From Dolomedes plantarius (lineage: Eukaryota > Arthropoda > Arachnida > Araneae > Dolomedidae), in assembly GCA_907164885.2 (NCBI GenBank), contig OU015492.1, positions 195,799,460-195,863,459 of the forward strand: 64,000 nucleotides of DNA, given 5' to 3'. Below are positions 22,061-34,406 of the stretch, one piece after another. Each line of letters starts with the position of its first letter. Positions within the stretch are counted from its first letter, which is position 1. Both the position numbers and the translations under genes were made by a program. The notes under the pieces are model-generated. The model was not told the DNA's origin. It did not search any database and saw nothing but the letters and a program-made list of their open reading frames with translations.

Positions 22061-22777
22061 TCTATATATATAAAACAGTTCCATAAGTGACTGACTGACA
22101 GATAACGCACAGACCAAACCGCTGAACTTAAGGGGCTGAAATTGTGCATGACGATTCTTCTCATAGTGTAGGGGTGCACTAAGAAAGATTTTTTAAAATC
22201 CTTAGGTTTTTTACATTAAATTTTTAATCTGTTTTTGTAACATTCTTTAAAGTTTACATCTAAAATAATAATCTGAGAGTTATAAAATTTATATGAAGAG
22301 AAAGATCATAAAAATTCCTCTAAAAGGAAATCTTTTTCGAATCTTTACCTCCATTTCCTGACTTTTGGTGAAATTTTAAAGATTGATTTTTAAGAATTTA
22401 ATTTATTAAATACTGATCACGTGGTTTCTGTTCCTTTTGTGATACTTCAAGTTAATTTTGCGTCACGTGCATGACAACGACATAAATTGACAAAAAAAAT
22501 ATTAAAACGCGGTAACCACTATACCACTAGACTACTTGAGATGGAAGTTTTTTAAGAATATAATTCAAATTAGTATGTTTTATGGATATTAAACATACAA
22601 ATTAATTGCATAAGTTGACCGTTGTATTTAATTTGAATATTTTCTTCTGCATTATTTTTTCTATAAAATTATCTGTTACGAATTTTTATAAATATAATTT
22701 TTTTGCATTAACTGCATACATTGACCGTTGTATTTAATCTGAATGTACTCTGTAGCGAAGCACGGGTATTCAGCTAA
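22061..22777 (+). mobile_element. Non-autonomous Helitron, copy 4
   Basis: Starts A|TCTATATATATAAAACAG and ends TGTAGCGAAGCACGGGTATT, CAG, CTAA|T. 717 bp, the shortest copy; the 3' (TA)n array is absent, replaced by AAATATAATTTTTTT. The middle holds TAGTCTAGTGGTATAGTGG (minus strand, about 22510-22535), which looks like the A-box half of a tRNA and is less clear in copy 5. Confidence 0.85.
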
Positions 22778-22937
22778 TAAATTAATAAAAAAGTATTCCA
22801 AAGTATTCCAATTTATGAATAGTTTTCCCAAACTATCGACATACATAAATATACACACATGTAAATACAGACACAAATGCATATATATAGACAAATGCAC
22901 GTGTGTTTGCGTATTTTATGACACATAAAATTAGAGA

Positions 22938-22938
<1 letters not shown>

Positions 22939-23018
<80 letters not shown>
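22939..23018. repeat. (TA)n microsatellite
   Basis: About 40 TA units, not inside a recognised Helitron copy. Confidence 0.95.
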
Positions 23019-23021
<3 letters not shown>

Positions 23022-25017
23022 GTTAGTTTGAGGAAGAATAGCCAGTGATTGACCGTTATTGAAGATTAGGTCGGGTGCACTGATACCATATTTGTTTCAT
23101 GTTGTATCTTTCAAACTGTTCATTGCCATTCATATTGTGTTTATATGTGGGGCTTGTTTCGTTCCAAATCACTAAACAGTCCCAACAACCTCCTAAGGGT
23201 TTTGAACTTTCAACTGGAGAGTTGCCCAATCTATTTGGCACCTCTCTGGGAAACTTCAAAGAGCAGATTTTTATTTCTGGTAGAGTCCCAACTTCCCTTA
23301 AATACTAATCTTTTGTTTGGGATGATCTCTTGAATGCGAAATGCGGAAGAAAAGGTTAACATGGGAGAGATATGTATGGGAGAGAATGTTACAAACAAGC
23401 GAAATCACATCACAAAACTTAGGCGAGAGAGGAAGGTTATTGATTATTATTTAATATGTTTACGTCAGTAAAAACCTCTGGGGTAAAATGCATTATTTTG
23501 TTTATGTTGGTTATTTTATTTGTAAGATTTTGAGTAAAATTTCCTTTATAGCCTTTAAGGCATTTTTATTACATGTTATACATAGCACATGCATCAGTAA
23601 ATATCATCAAACATCGTAACACGATTATTCAAAGTCAGGATCAACCCATTTATCGGGTCAATGTCTTCAAGTTCTTTAAATTCCTACAGAATAGATGTAC
23701 TAAATACCTAATAGTTATACTAAATAGTGTCAAGACCGTGTCTCAAAATATCGTATAGTATCCTTTTCAAGGAAAAAGATTTCGAGACCTGCGGCTAAAA
23801 TTTTGAACATCATTGTTAGATATTGCACAGAGACAGTTTAAACAGAATACCTTAACACAATAAATGAGTATATCACATTTGTTCATGTATTATCAATTTC
23901 TTCAAATAGTATATTATTTTATTAATACTAATAAGAGAGCTAAAGTTTCAATTTTATATTAGAAGTGTCCTAAAGTATGGCATACATAGTTCAATTCTAA
24001 AAAAATTATTTCCACATGCTCGACTTAATTATTCGCGATTTTGAGTACAATTTTATTTTTAGATTCATAGACTAGATGTCCCATTATTTTAAAAGTTGTC
24101 TACACATCGAAGCTCGTTGCTTGACAAGTCATGCAGATCAATGGCTTATTTGTGGTAAGACGTAACCCCCAAAATTATTTAGGAAACTGGGAAAATTTTG
24201 TTATTAACATATAATAGATAAACGAGCCCTTTTTTTTTACATGGTATGTGTTATGTTAATGAGTTATTTACTCATAATTTTTAATGAATTTAATTAACAA
24301 ATTAATGATTCATGTCTTATCAGAATCAACTGTTGTATCAGCTATCATTCGTCTTAATGCTAATTCGCATCTTATTGGCTGCATAGACCAGGCAACATAG
24401 GGTTCGTAGACTAATTAATTCTCGGAAAGCTGGAAACGGTTTTAATCTCTTTATTTGCATGTAAAAAGAGTTTATTGAAGTTTGCACCAATTTTCTGTTT
24501 GTGCTCTATGAGGGGTGTCCCAAAATCCTCGAAATTTTTGGACTTTTTTCAGTTTTTCACTAATAACCCCTAAACGATTCACTTCTAGGAAAATGTTACA
24601 CATTAATGTACACAAAATTCTGCGTCGAATGAGCACCATATATTGAAATTACGTGAAGTTGTTAGGAAGATATGCGAGTTCAAAGAACGACCTTTGTGTC
24701 AAATAGGGAAAATTTTAGAAATGCTGTTTACATTGTTTAAGAGAATATCAACATGCCCCTCATTTAAAGGGGTATAACAGAATTAATTCATGAGAATAAC
24801 CGAGATATCTATGTAAGTTTTATTTATATTTGGTTAAAACCTGTTTAAATCAGCACATGCGGTTCATTTAAAACCTCGGAATAGTTTTTTTTCTTCCTTC
24901 CCGCGTTACCCTGGGCTACTTTTGTATTGCCCGTTCATTTTTGTGTAAAAATAATACATCGATGTTTTTAAGGGGAACGGCGGAATGTGATAAAATTTGT
25001 TCTCATAAATTTTATCA
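23019..25017. other. No gene seen
   Basis: Overlapping 60-70-codon frames at 23056-23333 on both strands lie in a patch of more balanced composition, but no motif is recognisable. At 24506 a GAGGGGTGTCCCAAAAT block resembles the start of some transposon termini; no inverted partner was found. Confidence 0.2.
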
Positions 25018-25089
25018 AATTTTCGATGTCTGGGAAGTTGGAAATTTGTTGATGAGAGAAAATTTCCAACTTCCCAGACATCGAAAATT
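25018..25089. repeat. Perfect hairpin, 30-bp arms, 12-nt loop
   Basis: Arms 25018-25047 and 25060-25089 are exact reverse complements around CGATGTCTGGGAAGTTGG; the loop is GTTGATGAGAGA. A perfect 30-bp arm implies recent origin or selection. It lies in a minus frame (24906-25253) that is not otherwise gene-like. Confidence 0.9.
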
Positions 25090-26155
25090 AAGAAAACAGA
25101 CACTATAAAAACCGCTTTGCCGTAGATATACTTAGTGAAAATTGCAACAAAATAAATTAGAGATGGCATTAACTGAAAAACACTCTTTTGTAACCTGAGA
25201 ACCACAAACAACAAGCCACATTCGTAAAAACTTTGAGTGTACCATCTAACCACAGTTGCGGTCTCTCAGTCTATTAGTTGTGGTAGGTTATTCCAGAAGT
25301 AATTAAAATTTTCTAAATTTGCGAAGAGATTGCGGTTAAATAGTGTCATCCTCTTCTATGAAATCCCTATTAATTATGATTGAATGTGTAAGGTTAAGAT
25401 ACGTTCATTAAACTTAATATTTTATTCCTATTCATCTGTAATATTAAAATAGCCATGCTGTCTTTACACAATAATAATGTCTGGCTTTTAGATGAATAGC
25501 TCTATCAAGGGACTATAATAACAGCGAGAAATAATCTTTAACATTCCGTCGTTTACAAATAACTTTTTTCTATAACAGGAAACATCTATTATGTAATAAA
25601 AAGTACAGTTGAGCGCTTAATTAATATTTACTTTTTTCCTTCTGTATTATTAGTAATTTCTTCTCCGGATGCACAAAAGAAGCTAATCATTTATTAATAA
25701 AATAAAGTATAATTATGAATAACAATTATTAAATAAATATATTAATAATAAATAACTAATAATTTTATACATAAATAAAACTAAACTTAGAAAGAAAGCA
25801 ACTGATTTGAATTCTTTGAAATATATATCATTTAAAGGAAAGAGAATGTGGGGTCCAAAAATATCTCTAGTTAAGATAAATTGCTTTCTGACAGGGAAAA
25901 TAATTTTTAGAGGTTCGATTCGAACATTATGGGAGGGGGACACTGGAAGATGCTATATTTAATTAATAAAATTTGATAGCTCATGTCTGTAAGTTTTCCA
26001 AATTAAAACAATTACAGACATGCGCTTACTACCTTACTTGACTTCGCTTTTGAATATAGCAATGAAAGGATATATATTTCTTACGATGTGTTGAAATGAG
26101 AGGTATACATAATAGCAATTTCGATGCTTTATGGGCAAAGAAGTGTAAGCAAAAT
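25090..26155. other. AT-rich stretch, no gene seen
   Basis: Contains a weak hairpin at about 25984-26025 (CATGTCTGTAA arms, 20-nt loop). Nothing else supported. Confidence 0.25.
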
Positions 26156-26822
26156 ACCATAATACTTTTTCAGTATCTACTTTAGAATATGAGACTTTTA
26201 CAATTTATAAATTCCCAGTCAAAAGTTCAAAATAACTTAGTTTTAATGGCATATTTATTTAAAAAATTTTATTCCTATAATTTAACTGAAAATTTAACTG
26301 AATCCCGCGGAAAAACAGCGACATATATCATCCACTTTATAAAAAGGCGTTTTTTCTTGTCCATTATGACTGTTTCTGGATAAGACGAAAGCACTTAACT
26401 AAAATCTCTTCCAAATTATATGCATCCAGACGGTTTAATGACTTGTTTCGGAATAAGAGCAGATGTTCCTTGAATATTATAATACCTTCTTGGTATCTAC
26501 TTCAAAATATGGGACCTCTAAAAATATGCAAACCTCTTGTCAAAAGTTTATCATAATTTAGTTTTAATAGCATATTGATTTAAAATAATTACTTTGGTAT
26601 ATTTTATCAAAAATTAAAAATGTATTCCACTGAAAAACAGAGACATCTATCGCTTCACTTTATAAAAATGTGGTATTTCTTTGTTCAGTTCCACCATCCT
26701 TCTTTTTTTTTTTCCATTATGACTGTTTCTGAGTATGAGGAAAGCACTGAACTAAAATCTCTCCCAAATTATATGCATTCAGATGCTTTAATGACTTGTT
26801 TCGAAATCAGAGCAGATGTTCG
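26156..26822. repeat. Diverged tandem duplication, two units of about 320-340 bp
   Basis: Unit 1 (about 26156-26475) and unit 2 (about 26477-26822) share GTATCTACTT, AGTTTTAATRGCATAT, TCCATTATGACTGTTTCTG, CCAAATTATATGCAT and TTTAATGACTTGTTTCG. Identity is moderate, so the duplication is old. In both units one reading gives IMTVS, a short variable stretch, then KSLPNYMH, but unit 1 has a stop after MTVSG. Confidence 0.7.
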
Positions 26823-28034
26823 TCGAAATCTCCGTTACAGCATCCTCGCAGGTACTTGCGGTAAAGGTACGGTGGCTTTATAGAGACGAACAGTGTCTCT
26901 CCGATGTTATTTCGCGAATGTCGTTTTTCGTTCAAAAGTTACTCCGTATTAGGAAGGTAGCTGAACTTTAAATCAATTAATTTTTATACTACTAACAAAG
27001 AATATACGCTAAGTAAAGATTGGCTTTAGCACTTAATTTTTTTTTTTTGTTAACAAATATTGAATGTATATTAAACGTTTAAAAAAAGAGTTGAATATAC
27101 CTTAAGTTAAACAAAGAGAATATTTTCTGGAATTTTAGATAGTTTTAGTCAAGTTTTGGTAAAATGCTGTGGGAAAATATTACCAATATTTGCTTAATTT
27201 TTTAATTTTGCAAAATATTTTCTTAGGGAAACTGGTTAAATCAACAATAATGAAATCATCCCTAAAGATGTTTATTTTACAGGAAAATTTCCTACATGAA
27301 CGGAAGAGCTACAGTAAACGACTGAAATATATTGTCGCAATATTTAAGCATAAAGTCAATCAAACACGTATACATATAAATATGCCAATAAATAACTTAT
27401 AATACTACTAGCCAAAATTTGTAAAGTATAATACTTAAAAAGGGATTTGAATTAACTAATAGATATTTTTCTATTTAGTTCTTTTATCTCCATACGCAGG
27501 CACATTTACTTGCGGTTTTTTTTACCGCAATTTTTAAATCATTTTTTAAACATTACGTATTAAATGACACATTAATACTTTCCATGTTTGGAAAGTCTCT
27601 GCGCGTTCTCTCCAGCTAACGCATATCAACCAATATTATTTCGTTCAGCGGCTTTGAACCAATCTTGCTCTATTCCCCCTGAAACTCAAATGGCAACAAT
27701 GGTTTAAAGCAATTTTGTCAAACAAATAATAAATAAAAATTATCGGGCAATTTTTAAATAACCTCGGCTCACATAAAGAAAAATAAAACATGATGCACGT
27801 AAAGTTTGACAGTTCTGTATAGCGGTATGGCTTTAGTAAAGATTAAGTGTTTCACTTTAGCTTATTTCTTTACGACAACACGGAGCAGAAAAATTATGAT
27901 AGCCTCTGAGATATTGCATTTACATAACTCTCTGTCAAAATAGGGATTGAAAAAAAAAAAGCAAACAAAACAGAAAGTAAACGCGCTCCAGCCGCATGTG
28001 TATGTATCTCAACGACTACCTTTCTCTTCCACAG
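26823..28034. other. AT-rich stretch upstream of an exon-like block
   Basis: At 27600-27700 the sequence is GC-richer with two CCAAT boxes in about 30 bp (near 27630 and 27658). This could be a promoter for the exon-like block at 28035, but no TATA box or initiator at fixed spacing is evident. Confidence 0.2.
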
Positions 28035-28237
28035 GCTCTCTTGTGATGCAACGAGTTAAAGAGCTGGAAAAGCAGATGGTTCCCTTCAGCAACGGACACC
28101 CTGGGGTTGCGTGTGCTGCTGAGGGGGAGAGAAACAACGGTCTTCTGTTTTCTGACAATGCGGAATTCTGCTTTTGTGCGCAACACTTGGGAACATTTCT
28201 CTGAATAGATACAACGTATATTCGGCCACTATCAGGG
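28035..28237 (+). other. Candidate spliced exon
   Basis: A block of about 50% G+C in a 30% background. It is preceded by CTACCTTTCTCTTCCACAG, an excellent acceptor, and followed by GTAAGT at 28238. One frame is open from the acceptor for 55 codons (includes VMQRVKELEKQMVPFSNG) and then stops at 28202-28204, before the donor. If spliced it could be a 5' UTR exon with a short upstream frame, a terminal coding exon with an unused donor, or a non-coding RNA exon. I do not recognise the peptide. Confidence 0.35.
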
Positions 28238-28414
28238 GTAAGTTTTTTTTTTCTCTCTCTCCTAGTTTTGCATTTTTCCATTTCCATAGATATGCCCTTT
28301 TGTATGATTATGGGAATTATGTATTTGAAAAATTTAACTTCGATAGGGAGAATTGGAAATCCGTTAAGGTTTAAAGGTCACACGATGATATAGTATTATA
28401 TTATTTTGTTCAGT

Positions 28415-28418
28415 TATA

Positions 28419-28468
<50 letters not shown>

Positions 28469-28500
28469 TATATATGCACATATATATGCATATATATGCA

Positions 28501-28544
<44 letters not shown>

Positions 28545-28554
28545 TATATATGCA

Positions 28555-28594
<40 letters not shown>

Positions 28595-28606
28595 TATATA
28601 TATGCA

Positions 28607-28670
<64 letters not shown>

Positions 28671-28724
28671 ATATATATATGCATATATATAGATAGATAG
28701 ATAGATTAGATAGATAGATAGATA
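28415..28724. repeat. Compound (TA)n/(ATGC)/(GATA)n microsatellite
   Basis: About 310 bp of TA repeats broken at intervals by ATGCATATATATGCAC units, ending in GATA repeats (28690-28724). All long frames here (IYIYIY peptides) are low-complexity artefacts. Confidence 0.95.
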
Positions 28725-28891
28725 GTGAAACTTCTCTATGCTGGCCATTAATAGTTCTGAAAAAATGTGGCCGTTTTGAGGGATGGTCGTCGAAGAGGGG
28801 TTTCTTTCATGACATTGACTCCATGGAGTTTTTAATCGATTCTGAACAAAAATGGCCATTTTTAGGGGTGACCGGCTACAGAAGTTTTACT
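28724..28891. mobile_element. pogo/Tigger-like MITE, GTGAAACTTCTCTATG family copy 1
   Basis: Left AGTGAAACTTCTCTATGCTG and inverted right AGTAAAACTTCTGTAGCCGG. Internal GGCCGTTTTGAGGG and ATGGAGT blocks. A second copy at 57593-57757 shares nearly the whole length. Both sit against TA-rich microsatellites. About 168 bp, non-coding. Confidence 0.65.
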
Positions 28892-28952
28892 ATATGTACA
28901 TATATATGCATATATGCATACATGCATATATATATATATATATATATATACA

Positions 28953-29801
28953 CAGGTGACCCTCCTATAAAGCGGTAGATAGCTTCCTAGAAAAGGCAGT
29001 GTTGTGTGAAACGGTGTTATATGAAACCCAGAGGCAGTTCCAAAAAAGGGGGTTACGTTCTGAAAACTTATTAAAAACAAACATTTTTGTTAAATTCCAT
29101 GTAGAAAACTTAATTTTTATTAAAAATATAAATTATGTATAACATAAAACGAAAAGAAACAAAAAAATATTTTCATTTAATGCGACCCTAATTTAATAAA
29201 TTTGTTCCTCATCACTGCTCAGTATAATCAAACGAGAACGTTTGTTCGATTGAACGATACCACCTTCACTTTCAGAACCTTTTTCTTCATTTAGATTTTT
29301 TGCACCTTCTATCCTCTTTACAAAATCTGTAATTTTGTTTTATTTGCTGGTTCTTACAAGGTCATTGTAGATTCACGGTATGGAGATAGACAATTTTGCA
29401 GTTCCCTTTTTGAATTTTCGGCTTCTTTCAGCGGAAGGGTCTGCATTTAGGGAAAATGATTCAATATTTTCAGCTAAGCCTAGGCCTTTTTGTAATTTTG
29501 TAGAGTTATAAATGAATAAATTATAATTTGTTTATACATTTTCATGTAAAGCCATTAGAGTTCATTATTCCTTCCCGTCATTATTTTAAGGTAATTTAGT
29601 TCTTAAATGTGTTAAACAAAAATCATGTTATTTAGTGCTATAGAAGTACAGTGTTGTACAAAGGTTTTCGCAATTTTTTGTATCGTGTTAGAGCGAAACC
29701 GTGTTATAGTTTGCAGTGTTATATAAGGGTTCCCGCAATTTATCTTATCGTGTTAGAGTGAAACCGTGTTGTAAGATGTTGTGCTGTGCGAGGGCTACCT
29801 G
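28953..29801. mobile_element. pogo/Tigger-like element, 849 bp, internally deleted
   Basis: Left terminus CAGGTGACCCTCCTATAAAG and inverted right terminus CAGGTAGCCCTCGCACAGC; TA follows the right end. Near the right end a unit of about 58 bp (GTTTTCGCAATTTTTTGTAT, CGTGTTAGAGCGAAACCGTG) is present twice (29651-29709, 29718-29775), a subterminal repeat. On the minus strand it keeps what looks like the last codons of a transposase (29193-29339). Probably a deletion derivative of an autonomous element. Confidence 0.65.
29193..29339 (-). pseudogene. Transposase C-terminal tail remnant
   Basis: An open 48-codon run on the minus strand: KITDFVKRIEGAKNLNEE, then acidic GSESEGG, basic NKRSR, and a terminal LSSDEEQIY before the stop. 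ITDFF-like motifs near the C-terminus are common in Tigger/pogo transposases. A stop lies just upstream, so only the tail remains. Confidence 0.4.
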
Positions 29802-31118
29802 TATATATATATGCCATATTAACTTCTTGAACAATCACAATTCTAGGAATAACGCCAAACAATTTGACAACTGGTAAGCAAGCTAAATATTAGTAGCGTT
29901 TAAGCGTAAACGTGTGTCGCAGTGACGTATACGAGCCAGTATTCGCAAATTTATGTTTATGGGTACAGTGAGAGTCCATGTTCCAATCTGCATAAAATGA
30001 GAGCGAAATCAATAGTGTAAAGTGCATACATGCGAATACGTCTTCATCTCACGAACGTGCATCCTCACAAGTTCTCAATCATGTAATTTCTAGCCCGAGG
30101 CAATTCACTCCCCCAATCTGCCATCGAAATTGCAAATCCGAAACAAATTACTCCTCCAAATACCCGGTAAATGAAGGGGAACTCCCCTTGCCGTAAACAC
30201 CTTTAATAACTGAAATAAGCTTTTGGGTAAACCGCAGCGTTCAAAAGCCGAGAAGAAATGCTTTGGGCGAACGGGGAAAACGGAATTAAATATTTACATG
30301 CGATATCTGGACAAAAGAGGTCCTAGGAATCAGTGCTGTAGTAAAGATCGATAGAATTCTGTGACGTTATCAGGGAGGAAAGCATTTAAGTCTCTCTGGT
30401 CAGCTTCGTTTATAATTCTGGAAACTACAAACTGTATATTTTCCTAATGGGCATTTAAGAAGGAAATAGTCTAAAAAATTGTATTAACAGAGAATTTTGA
30501 TATAAAGTTTTATGCTGTTAATTATGTTTTTAATGTGTCACACTGTGTAATATACATTACTAAAGAAAAAAATCCAAGCATCTTTAAATGGCAATGAAAA
30601 TTGTGGCATTTAATCTAGAGGTCTAAATTAATAACCGGATTAACTCTATTATGCTCCTTTATCGGACTATAAACATGGTACAATGAGTCAAATGGCAGTC
30701 ACGCTAGAGGATTGACATATTAATTGATGTTCCTTCCCCACTAATGCGGTTGTCATTTACCCTAAAGACAATCACCCATGCAAATATGTCGACTACACTA
30801 TTATAGAAGCTTCCAAAATTACTCCTTATCAGGGTATAAGATAGGAACATACATACCTTACCCAAGAATTAAACGGAGGCCCACGCTTAGGAAGCTTGAA
30901 GCTCCAACCGCTATACAAGTTACCTAGAATAGCAGTCTCAAACTCAAATCCCTAGAATTTTACCCACGGAGTAATAACTCTAAGCTTCCTAACAGACAAA
31001 AGGTTGATAAGGGGTTAAATTTATTAGAAAATTTTTGTATTTGTTTCAACAAAATGAAAGTTATCATTTGTCGAGAAATAATATAACATAGAATTTAATT
31101 GTATATTGGACTTAAAAT
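29802..31118. other. Mixed composition, no gene seen
   Basis: At 30060-30320 the sequence is GC-richer with tracts such as GGGGAACTCCCC, no long frame and no splice pair that I trust. Possible conserved non-coding sequence. The remainder is AT-rich. Confidence 0.2.
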
Positions 31119-31957
31119 TAGGGATGCGACATCGATAACAAAGCATCGATGTTTTAAAACATCGATATTCAATATTAAAACATCGATGCTAATAAAACAT
31201 CGCCCAAAAACCATCGATGTTTTTAAACATCGACGTTTTAGAACATCTATTTTTTAAAACTGGTTTAGTAATCTCTAACATTAATGTTACTTCGGTTAGT
31301 CGTGAGGGAGGGGGGGGGGGTGATTTAATTTTACTCTCTGATTGGGCTGATTCAAATGACAAAAACTTGGTTGCTTTTGCCTTGGGCTACATTGATGACT
31401 TCAAAATTCTCGTTGTAAATATCGCCATGTTTTGCCTTCAAATGTTCAGATAAATTCGTGGTATTGCCAGAAGTTTTGAGGGACTTAAGGCAAATATTGC
31501 ATTTCGCCAATTTGTCAGAGGTTTTGCAAAAATATTTCCAAACGGTACTTTTGGGAGGTATCTTGCTAATAATATTAACGTCAACTTATATAAAACCAGA
31601 ACAAAACAAAAACGGCTGCTCTCGTGTATATACTATTTGCAAAATAAAACCCCAGGGATTGCTCTGGAGTGTCAGGAACATTCCAAGCGCTCTGATTGGT
31701 TCATTGGTCGTTGATTGCCATTTGTCTGTTTGCTAAGGAATCGTTTCCCCTTTTGTATTCATCCTTTTCAGAATTCAGACTTACATTTACTGAGTGGGAA
31801 AATTATGCTACGTGGTAATTTTTTTTATTATTATGGTAATTTTTCATAAAAAAAAAATCGAGCACAAAACATCGATGTTAAAAAAAACATCCGCCTCAAT
31901 AAATCGATGTTTAAAACATCGATGTTTTGAAAACATCACATCGATGTCGCATCCCTA
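31119..31957 (-). mobile_element. hAT element with BED-finger frame, copy 2
   Basis: 839 bp; termini TAGGGATGCGACATCGAT on both sides in inverted orientation, nearly perfect. Flanks CTTAAAAT (31111-31118) and ATTAAAAT (31958-31965) match at 7 of 8 bases. High identity along its length with the 16916-17750 copy. CATCGATG motifs cluster at both ends. It carries an intact BED-finger frame on the minus strand. Confidence 0.9.
31352..31561 (-). CDS. BED zinc-finger peptide of a hAT element (transposase N-terminal fragment)
   Basis: A 69-codon open frame on the minus strand. It reads PPKSTVWKYFCKTSDKLAKC, NICLKSLKTSGNTTNLSEHL, KAKHGDIYNENFE and ends QGKSNQVFVI-stop. The CxxC and HxxxxH ligands and the leading VWKYF fit the BED finger that opens many hAT transposases. 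The codon matching the start ATG of copy 1 is ATA here, so translation would need another start. The rest of a hAT transposase (RNase H fold, C-terminal dimerisation domain) is absent. Either a dead relic or a short DNA-binding peptide; no evidence of expression. Confidence 0.5.
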   Translation of the reverse strand: MPPKSTVWKYFCKTSDKLAKCNICLKSLKTSGNTTNLSEHLKAKHGDIYNENFEVINVAQGKSNQVFVI

Positions 31958-33197
31958 ATTAAAATACAATACTATGAGCGAAATGGTACTCAATACAGAT
32001 GATTGACATCTTATCCAGATAGTTTTGTCTCATTATCTAAACCTTTACACAATTGTATCTTTGTGCATTTTGGACTTCTAAATAAGTTTACTGTAATTAA
32101 TGGATTAAATTACAGAATTATTACTGAATTTCATACACTTGAAGGTTGCTTTTTTCACTCTGCTCTTACACCAAGGATATTTGAAGCTTCCATAAAAATA
32201 TTCTTCGATTTAAGTTGATAAAACATTTTTGATTGTTAGATTGTTCGTTACACTCTTTCCCTTTGTATTTTTTCTCAGTAAGGGGGGAGAGTGAGAAAAG
32301 TGCTATAATTTGTCGCAAAAGTATTAGTGTATGGATATCTATAAATTAGATTATATTCCTCAAGTATTTAATTGCTATGTGTATTATTGTACAGAACTAG
32401 AATGTCTATTTACCTGTTTGTTGATAAATAGTTGTTTTACATCTTTTAAAGAATTAGTGGGATGAAAATAGCATGGACACTCCCAAGCGAGTAATATATA
32501 AATAAAAGATAAAATCTTGAATTTCTAAAGATTCATATTACTATTTATGTACCTTGCCTTGAAGAATTATTAATTATGGTTAACATGGTAACATATACTT
32601 GAGAATATACTTTAACATTAACAATTCGATAAAATTCAGGTTTTTTGTGTTTTCTGAGTCCCCCCCCCCATTCCATTAAATCCTGCGTGTGGCTTATAAA
32701 CTTAAGTATCAACTAAAACACTAGATTAATTAGATGTTCGGGAAAAAGTGCTATAGATTTTCATTTCCATATGTTTAAATGCCAAAGAGCCGCAATTCAC
32801 AGCAAACAATAAGCTTGGAGATAAACACATTTACATCTTTTAAATGTACAAAACTTTATGGGTGTTTTAAAGACCTATGCCTCGCGTGTGGCATGTCTGC
32901 CTACATTAATGTTTTCGAAGAAAATGCCGCCTTTTTATATGAGAGAATTTGAAAGAATTGAGAATGACTATAACTCACACTTTTCTCTAAGGGACAACGT
33001 TGCAACAAGGAGAGGAGAAATAGCGGACACAAAAAGGATAGAGGATTTTGGTTTTGGTTTACTTAGAAACTTGTACTCATTAGTGAGAGATATCCTCCAT
33101 CTAAACTGCATGTTCTAAGAATAGAATATTCTAAGACATATTTAATGTTTTGGAAATTTTAAACTACAGTTTCTAAGCCTTAAAAAGGACTTTCTTT

Positions 33198-33201
<4 letters not shown>
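31958..33201. other. AT-rich stretch, no gene seen
   Basis: An 86-codon plus frame at 32858-33118 and a 71-codon frame at 32003-32218 carry no motif that I can recognise. C-run near 32661. Confidence 0.2.

Positions 33202-33243
<42 letters not shown>
33202..33243. repeat. (TA)n microsatellite
   Basis: About 21 TA units directly abutting a candidate solo LTR. Confidence 0.95.
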
Positions 33244-33863
<620 letters not shown>

Positions 33864-34406
33864 CATGAAAATTTGTTATACAGTCATCAAAATGAAAAGT
33901 GCTCTTTCTGGATATATTTATGTTGAAAATATATAAGTGACCAAACACATTGTCTTCGTCCACTAATATACATACCGAATTATATAATGCAACCATGAAT
34001 TCAAAAGAAGCTATCGATAAATCTATAAGATAGATAATTGTGCTGAAAAGCTTATAATTTTAAGGCAAAGTACCAAATTAAAATCTAGTGCAAAATAGAT
34101 ACAAATATGATGCGAGTCTTTTATAATAATCCTCAAACTTCATCGCTCAGCTTTGTAAAATCCACTTCGAAGTAGACTCAGAATTTTCATATTTAACAAA
34201 CAAGCCAATTTGTTCACTCGTGTGTGACCTTAGAGAATTAAAGCTTTCATGTACAGTGCCTCCATGGCTCATATTAAATGTAGCAGGGAAATTCCCTAAT
34301 TTCTCATTTCATACATTCCACCATTTACACCCTATTATGTACACAGCAAAATTTACATCTACTTTCTTCGGTATTTTCCTTAACAACTCCAACTTTGATT
34401 AAATGT

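Noticed and set aside
24500..24780. GAGGGGTGTCCCAAAAT start of a possible transposon
   Set aside because: No inverted partner or duplication could be found by eye.
24906..25253. 115-codon minus frame
   Set aside because: Includes the perfect hairpin read through both arms and has no motif or splice support.
28415..28690. Regularly spaced ATGCATATATATGCAC units, considered as a CRISPR-like array
   Set aside because: There are no spacers of unique sequence; it is a compound microsatellite in a eukaryotic genome.
28364..28700. Several overlapping frames with IYIYIY peptides on both strands
   Set aside because: Pure translation of (TA)n/(ATGC) microsatellite; the same applies to frames over the TA arrays at 22.9, 33.8, 35.5, 40.3, 46.9, 57.0 and 57.8 kb.
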